11,503 nucleotides of DNA from Fidelibacterota bacterium. Lineage in GTDB: Bacteria; Marinisomatota; Marinisomatia; Marinisomatales; UBA8229. Below are positions 7,519 through 11,503 of the stretch, one piece after another. Position numbers and translations under genes: made by a program. The number at the start of each line of letters is the position of its first letter. Position 1 is the stretch's first letter. The stretch covers positions 1 through 11,503 of the forward strand of contig NYYF01000016.1 in assembly GCA_002686675.1 (NCBI GenBank), read 5' to 3'. The notes below the pieces were generated by a model that saw nothing but the letters and a program-made list of their open reading frames with translations, ran no database searches and had not been told where the DNA came from.

Positions 7519-9147
7519 TTATTTTTGCATTTCTGTAATTGGTACACCATCAATACCTTTGGGAATATTAATTCCGAGCATTGCAGCAATGGTAGGAGCA
7601 ATATCAACCATCATAATTTTTCTTGAAACGGTAGTTTGCTTCTGTCCTGCTTTTGAAAACAGAAGGGGAACATGTGTATCATAATCGTAAGGAGTTCCGT
7701 GACCGGTTCCGCGTGGATATTTCGTTACCCAGTATTTTTCCTGGAGGATCCATAAGTCAGGGCTTTTTATAGGGTGGAATGAGTTTTTCAATCTCGCAAG
7801 AACTGTATCACCAGGGTGGGAGGAAAATATTTCGTCCTTGGTCAAAACCTTGGCAATTCCAGTAACCTTTTCCACCCTTTCACGGATTATGGTATCCACA
7901 TCCGTTTTCTTGATATTCATTTCCCTCATTCGGCCTAAATCGTAGTAAAAGCCAAGACCGTCATTCACCACAAAACTAGAACTTCCGTAGTGTTTTGTCA
8001 GAAAGATAAATACGTCCTGTATTGCTCTTTTCCGTTCTGGTCTGCTGATCCTGCCGCCAGGCAGTCCCATTTTCTGACGGTACTCCGGAAGGGAAAGTCC
8101 GCCATGATCGCTTGTCAGTACAAAGAGAACATTTTCAAGACCCACCACATCTTCTAAAGTAGCGATCAAATTCTTTAGATAACGATCAATTTTGAGCATT
8201 GCATCCATTGCTTCATGAGAATTCGGTCCATAATCATGAACAATAGCATCAGTAGCAGAAAGACCGACAAACAGAATGTCGGGATTCTTATCCTGTCCTA
8301 ATCCTTCCTCATGGACAATGACTTTTGCCAGATCTATTGTTGCTCTGTCCATCCAGGGAAAACCAAAAAATCCGTCTACGACATCCTTATCAGAAGCATC
8401 TGCATCAAATCCAATCGGAAATACCGGAGAGTACGGGTCTGAATGATATCGATCGGATTCACCTTCTAAAAAATCCTTATGAGCATAGCGATCGTAAACC
8501 TCAAATGGTAATGAACGCATCCAGAGAGAATCACGATAGGACACTGCATTTAACTTTTTGTTATATTTAATCAACCATTCCGGGAGTGCATCAATGTAAT
8601 AACTTGAGGTTACAAATGATCCGCGCCAATTGTAGTACAGTGCCAGATCAGCATGTTTTCCACCCATCATGGCAGCACTACGGTCTTTACCGGCAACAGA
8701 ATATACTTTTGAATCAGGATACCGGTTTTTCAACCAATCCCCGAGAGTGTTGGTATTAATCTGCCGGTAAGATCTGGCATCGCCTTCGTACCCAACCACT
8801 TTTGAAACCGTATCCTCTACGCAGGATACCGTGTGTTTCAGTTCACGATCATACCAATAGTTACCAAGGATACCGTTCGGTCCAGGATGCTGACCGGAAG
8901 CCAAAACAAAATGTCCCGGTCCTGTGGCCGTGTAACCGTGCTCATAATGAGTGTTTGTAAACTGGCGAGAGTGATCGATCAGCCACCTGAATCCGCCAGT
9001 GTAAAGCGGTTCATACTGATTCAACAGGTGTGGACTCATCTGATCCACAGAAAAAAATATGACCAACCTGATGTCGTCTAACTCAGACTTTTGTCCAGGA
9101 CTACTGGTCAATAGGATTCCCAGTAGTAAAAAAGCTAATTTATTCAA
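7519..9147 (-). CDS. Secreted PafA-like alkaline phosphatase family protein
   Basis: This is a 542-residue exported metal-dependent phosphatase of the alkaline phosphatase superfamily. A short signal peptide (MNKLAFLLLGILLTSSPGQ) is followed by the bimetal core. The residues match the set described for Elizabethkingia PafA: D35 (SVDQM), nucleophile T75 (TATGPGH), N96 (GNYWYD), K154 and R156 (AGKDRSAAMMGG), D300 and H304 (SATDAIVHD), D347 and H348 (SDHGG), and H483 (GTGHGTP). The 21-residue spacing from Thr to Asn equals that in PafA. It would release phosphate from organic monoesters in the periplasm or outside the cell. The start is a TTG overlapping the tyrS stop by four bases (TTGA). I accept it because the signal peptide begins exactly there and the next in-frame ATG (residue 37) would remove both the signal and D35. 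A phosphodiesterase/pyrophosphatase activity is the main alternative. Confidence 0.9.
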   Translation of the reverse strand: MNKLAFLLLGILLTSSPGQKSELDDIRLVIFFSVDQMSPHLLNQYEPLYTGGFRWLIDHSRQFTNTHYEHGYTATGPGHFVLASGQHPGPNGILGNYWYDRELKHTVSCVEDTVSKVVGYEGDARSYRQINTNTLGDWLKNRYPDSKVYSVAGKDRSAAMMGGKHADLALYYNWRGSFVTSSYYIDALPEWLIKYNKKLNAVSYRDSLWMRSLPFEVYDRYAHKDFLEGESDRYHSDPYSPVFPIGFDADASDKDVVDGFFGFPWMDRATIDLAKVIVHEEGLGQDKNPDILFVGLSATDAIVHDYGPNSHEAMDAMLKIDRYLKNLIATLEDVVGLENVLFVLTSDHGGLSLPEYRQKMGLPGGRISRPERKRAIQDVFIFLTKHYGSSSFVVNDGLGFYYDLGRMREMNIKKTDVDTIIRERVEKVTGIAKVLTKDEIFSSHPGDTVLARLKNSFHPIKSPDLWILQEKYWVTKYPRGTGHGTPYDYDTHVPLLFSKAGQKQTTVSRKIMMVDIAPTIAAMLGINIPKGIDGVPITEMQK

Positions 9148-10355
9148 CCTATTACTTTCAGGAAACGGCGCTTGCCAACCTTGATCACGACTTCATCGCA
9201 TCCCGGTGCTAATACAGTAAGTTCATCACCACAGATTTTTCCGTTCAATTTTATCGCATTCTGCTTGATCAGCCGCCGTCCCTCCCCCCTACTGCGGATA
9301 AATCCGGATTTTTTCAGGATATCTAAAAGTTGTATTCCCTCTGTCAGTTTGAACTCTTCCATGTAATCAGGTACATCTTTACTGATAAACACACGATCAA
9401 AATGCTCCTGGGCTTTCACACCCGTTTCAGAATCATAATAAATCGTGACAAGTTCCCTTGCCAACCACCGTTTTACATCACGGGGATTGACAGAATTGTC
9501 ATCCAGCTGTCGGCGCACTTCTTTCATCGTATCGTCATCAGCATCTACTGCCAGTAAAAAATATTTTTCTATCATATCATCTGAAATAGATAATGCCTTG
9601 CCGTACATATCATCCGGTATATCATGAAGACCGATGTGATTCCCATATGATTTGGACATTTTCTCCACACCATCCGTTCCTTCCAGCAGCGGCAATGTCA
9701 TGATCACCTGCGGTTCCTGTCCATATTCACGCTGAAGATCACGCCCGACCAGCAAATTGAATTTCTGATCCGTTCCGCCAAGTTCCAGGTCGGCTTTCAG
9801 TTCCACCGAATCCATACCCTGTGCTAAGGGATACAAAAACTCATGGATCGAAATTGGCACTTCCGCCTTATAGCGTTTGGTAAAATCATCCCTTTCCATC
9901 ATACGGGCAATGGTATATTTGCTGGCAAGCTGAACTACTTCACTGAATCTCATTATATTCAACCAAGTTGAATTATAAACAATTTTAAGTATATCAATAT
10001 CAAGTATTGCTTCAGATTGTTTTACATAGGTTTCAGCATTTTTTTTTGCTTCTTCAAGCGATAATTGAGGCCTGGTTTTATTTCTGCCGGAAGGATCCCC
10101 AATTATCGCGGTAAAGTCGCCGATCACCAGCACAACCTGATGACCTAAATCCTGGAAATGACGCAGCTTCCGCAGGACGACTCCATGCCCAATGTGTAAA
10201 TCCGGGCGGCTGGGATCACAGCCAAGTTTAATGATCAGCGGGGTATTGGTTTCTTTGGATTTTTTTAGTTTTTCTACTAATTCTTCTTCGGGCAGAATTT
10301 CTTCCACACCCCGCTTAATTAATGTTAATTGTTCCTCTATTGGTCGAAATTTCAT
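9144..10355 (-). CDS. tyrS: Tyrosyl-tRNA synthetase (KMSKS/TyrZ-like type)
   Basis: This is a class I aminoacyl-tRNA synthetase of 403 residues that charges tRNA-Tyr in the cytoplasm. The first ATP motif is HIGH at 54-57 within CDPSRPDLHIGHG. GDFTAIIGDPSGR follows at 79-91, LELGGTDQKFN at 190-200, and the second ATP motif KMSKS at 232-236. The KMSKS form is that of the TyrZ-like branch rather than the KFGKS/T branch. The C-terminus (about 335-403) is an S4 RNA-binding domain with SGFIRSRGEGRRLI and AIKLNGK. Its ATG overlaps the smpB stop by one base (TAATG), and its stop overlaps the phosphatase TTG start. All three genes are therefore translated in close succession. Confidence 0.97.
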   Translation of the reverse strand: MKFRPIEEQLTLIKRGVEEILPEEELVEKLKKSKETNTPLIIKLGCDPSRPDLHIGHGVVLRKLRHFQDLGHQVVLVIGDFTAIIGDPSGRNKTRPQLSLEEAKKNAETYVKQSEAILDIDILKIVYNSTWLNIMRFSEVVQLASKYTIARMMERDDFTKRYKAEVPISIHEFLYPLAQGMDSVELKADLELGGTDQKFNLLVGRDLQREYGQEPQVIMTLPLLEGTDGVEKMSKSYGNHIGLHDIPDDMYGKALSISDDMIEKYFLLAVDADDDTMKEVRRQLDDNSVNPRDVKRWLARELVTIYYDSETGVKAQEHFDRVFISKDVPDYMEEFKLTEGIQLLDILKKSGFIRSRGEGRRLIKQNAIKLNGKICGDELTVLAPGCDEVVIKVGKRRFLKVIG

Positions 10356-10804
10356 TAGTATTTTCTCATCTCACGATCTGTATCTCTCTTTATATCCTTT
10401 TCTTTTAATGCTGTTTTTTTATCATAAAATTTCTTCCCTTTAGCAACACCAATCTCTACTTTTGCCCAACTTTTGTTAAAATAGAGTTTCAGAGGAATAA
10501 TTGTCATGCCTTTTTCTGCTATTTTCTGACCAAGTTTCAGTATCTCACGCTTCGTGAGCAGAAGACGTCTCTCCCTATTGGGTTCATGACCACTGTAACC
10601 GGTATGAGAATAAGGACTGATATGGACACCCATCATGAATGCTTCTTTGTCACGAATTATCACATAACCTTCTTTAAGGCTTGCCTTCCCTTCACGAAGG
10701 CTCTTTACTTCACTCCCAGTTAACTCAATTCCTGCTTCAAGTTTATCAAGAATAAAATATTCATGATAAGCTTTTTTGTTTGTAGCAATACCCTTTTGAT
10801 TCAT
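10355..10804 (-). CDS. smpB: SsrA-binding protein SmpB
   Basis: This is a 149-residue RNA-binding partner of tmRNA in trans-translation; it delivers tmRNA to stalled ribosomes. Family marks are the N-terminal NKKAYHEYFI, the ELTGSEVKSLREGKASLKEGYV block (positions 28-49), PYSHTGYSGHEPNRERRLLL (64-83), IPLKLYFNKSWAKVEIGVAKGKK (102-124) and the basic tail (KDIKRDTDREMRKY) that enters the mRNA channel. Length and order are normal. No Shine-Dalgarno is visible upstream of the ATG. The tmRNA gene ssrA is not in the window. It is the first gene of the leftward block and diverges from tRNA-Leu. Confidence 0.97.
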   Translation of the reverse strand: MNQKGIATNKKAYHEYFILDKLEAGIELTGSEVKSLREGKASLKEGYVIIRDKEAFMMGVHISPYSHTGYSGHEPNRERRLLLTKREILKLGQKIAEKGMTIIPLKLYFNKSWAKVEIGVAKGKKFYDKKTALKEKDIKRDTDREMRKY

Positions 10805-10822
10805 CAGAAAATAGGAAGGAAA

Positions 10823-10850
10823 AATACACTGTCTTTCGATGGTGTATCAA
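10823..10850 (-). promoter_or_regulatory. Candidate smpB promoter
   Basis: On the minus strand TTGATA (10850-10845) and TGTATT (10828-10823) stand 16 bases apart, similar to sigma-70-type -35 and -10 boxes. Transcription from here would leave only a very short leader before the smpB ATG at 10804. The boxes are embedded in an inverted repeat, ATACAC (10824-10829) and GTGTAT (10842-10847). The match is moderate and could be chance. Confidence 0.3.
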
Positions 10851-10859
10851 GTTTATTCC

Positions 10860-10887
10860 TTGCTCAATTACAGGACAGAAGGGTAAT
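10860..10887 (+). promoter_or_regulatory. Candidate tRNA-Leu promoter
   Basis: TTGCTC (10860-10865) and GGTAAT (10882-10887) are spaced by 16 bases and end 17 bases before the mature tRNA. The boxes are weak matches. I list them because the tRNA needs a plus-strand promoter in this 100-bp divergent gap. Confidence 0.25.
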
Positions 10888-10904
10888 TTTTGTTACCGTA
10901 TCAC

Positions 10905-10988
10905 GCCCGGGTGGTGAAATTGGTATACACGCTAGCTTCAGGAGTTAGTGATCGAAAGATCGTGCTGGTTCGAGTCCAGTCCCGGGCA
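10905..10988 (+). tRNA. tRNA-Leu (anticodon CAG)
   Basis: A full cloverleaf can be folded by eye. The 7-bp acceptor is GCCCGGG (10905-10911) with CCCGGGC (10981-10987), plus A73. The D stem is GTG/CAC with loop AAATTGGTATA. The anticodon stem is CTAGC/GTTAG (one G-U pair) with loop TTCAGGA, giving anticodon CAG at 10939-10941, which reads CUG. The long variable arm, with GATC-GAAA-GATC, is the class II mark of Leu tRNA. The T stem is GCTGG/CCAGT with loop TTCGAGT. The 3' CCA is not encoded (CG follows A73), so a CCA-adding enzyme is needed. It is 84 bases long. Confidence 0.96.
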
Positions 10989-11019
10989 CGTACATAAGCG
11001 ATTACCCTCTCTTTTTGTC

Positions 11020-11025
11020 TATAAT
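11020..11025 (+). promoter_or_regulatory. TATAAT -10 box ahead of the QTMAN-like gene
   Basis: A perfect TATAAT lies 15 bases before the ATG at 11041, between the tRNA and the glycosyltransferase gene. No good -35 stands 16-18 bases upstream. The short distance would leave a leader of under 10 bases. It may be real or chance in AT-rich DNA. Confidence 0.3.
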
Positions 11026-11040
11026 CTTATTATCGGATAC

Positions 11041-11503
11041 ATGAAAATATTATTAATCGAACCCTATTTTACAGGATCGCATAAAAACTGGGCAAAATGT
11101 CTCCGAAAATATAGTTCACATCAAATAGAATTATTCACCTTACCGGGCCAATTTTGGAAGTGGCGAATGCACGGCGGAGCAGTTACCCTGGCTCGCATGT
11201 ATATGGAATCAAAACTCCAACCGGATCTCATACTGACCACAGACATGCTGGATTTGACGATTTTTCTCTCTCTAACCCGTTCCCGAACCTCGAACATCCC
11301 AACAGCTGTTTATTTCCACGAGAACCAGCTTTCCTATCCATGGTCAAGCACAGACCGGGACGTGGGTAAAAAACGAAACATTCATTACGGATTTATTAAT
11401 TACACTACAGCGCTCACAGCTGACCATGTCTTTTTCAATTCCCAATACCACATGAACTCCTTTTTAACTGAAGCCCGTAAAATGCTGAAACACTTCCCTG
11501 ATC
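11041..11503 (+). CDS. tRNA-queuosine alpha-mannosyltransferase-like glycosyltransferase (DUF3524/GTDC1 family), N-terminal part
   Basis: The frame is open from ATG 11041 to the right edge: 154 codons, C-terminus missing. The start MKILLIEPYFTGSHKNW, then LPGQFWKWRMHGG (34-46), the TTDMLDL segment (66-72), FHENQLSYPW (92-101), HYGFINY (115-121) and FFNSQYHMNSF (131-141) match what I know of DUF3524. That is the N-terminal domain of animal GTDC1, identified as QTMAN, which adds mannose from GDP-mannose to queuosine-34 of tRNA-Asp. A GT4-type sugar-nucleotide-binding domain would follow outside the window. The bacterial substrate is inferred, not shown. It lies 52 bases after a tRNA gene, but tRNA-Leu carries no queuosine, so that placement is probably accidental. 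A weak GGA precedes the ATG. Family assignment is by remembered motifs. Confidence 0.8.
   Translation, partial: MKILLIEPYFTGSHKNWAKCLRKYSSHQIELFTLPGQFWKWRMHGGAVTLARMYMESKLQPDLILTTDMLDLTIFLSLTRSRTSNIPTAVYFHENQLSYPWSSTDRDVGKKRNIHYGFINYTTALTADHVFFNSQYHMNSFLTEARKMLKHFPD

Noticed and set aside
10882..10897. Short inverted repeat GGTAA/TTACC upstream of the tRNA
   Set aside because: The 5-bp stem with a 6-base loop is too weak for a terminator or riboswitch call, and it overlaps the weak promoter candidate.
10805..11040. Possible ssrA (tmRNA) next to smpB
   Set aside because: The RNA here folds as a standard class II tRNA-Leu with anticodon CAG. No tmRNA-type Ala acceptor or tag-coding frame is present.
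1..11503. CRISPR array, insertion sequence, prophage or long direct repeats
   Set aside because: Reading both strands I found no regularly spaced repeats, transposase or integrase motifs, or terminal inverted repeats. Coding density is high and gene content is chromosomal.

Overview
The window looks like a chromosomal stretch of an uncultured-type Gram-negative bacterium of the FCB/Bacteroidota-like sphere. Neomarinimicrobiota (Marinimicrobia, SAR406) or a related lineage such as Calditrichota is my best guess, inferred from gene content only. The clues are a GWxTD-domain protein, a secreted two-component-regulator-type beta-propeller, an RfaE1-type heptose kinase (so an LPS-like outer membrane), a DUF3524/QTMAN-type glycosyltransferase, an AT-rich base composition, and several genes with weak or absent Shine-Dalgarno sequences. 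All other genes have housekeeping-type products, and I see no sign of a mobile element, phage, CRISPR array or toxin-antitoxin module.

Layout: everything from base 1 to 10804 is coded on the minus strand. Read in the direction of transcription (right to left) the first block is smpB - tyrS - a secreted PafA-like phosphatase. These genes are packed with 1-base (TAATG) and 4-base (TTGA) stop/start overlaps. A 181-bp AT-rich gap (7338-7518), the largest in the window, separates it from the second block: trxA - trxB - degenerate ABC-type ATPase - class II-like histone deacetylase-family enzyme - double-PspC membrane protein - rfaE1 heptose kinase - secreted beta-propeller - GWxTD protein. The last gene runs off the left edge. 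Most junctions in the second block are short (about 6 to 40 bp) or overlapping: HDAC/PspC by 4 bp, propeller/GWxTD by 19 bp. Only trxA/trxB has a roughly 105-bp spacer.

The right end (10805-11503) is divergent. A tRNA-Leu(CAG) lies on the plus strand about 100 bp from smpB. It is followed by the first 154 codons of a plus-strand gene that looks like the N-terminal domain of tRNA-queuosine alpha-mannosyltransferase (DUF3524/GTDC1 family).

Working together: trxA and trxB form a complete thioredoxin/thioredoxin reductase pair. smpB and tyrS are translation genes. PspC, RfaE1, the propeller and GWxTD products, and the exported phosphatase point to the cell envelope. The ABC-like ATPase has no permease beside it and has lost several catalytic residues. 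I see no clearly new multi-gene system. The best leads are the bacterial QTMAN-like gene, the degenerate ATPase inside the redox/envelope operon, and the tightly coupled propeller-GWxTD pair.
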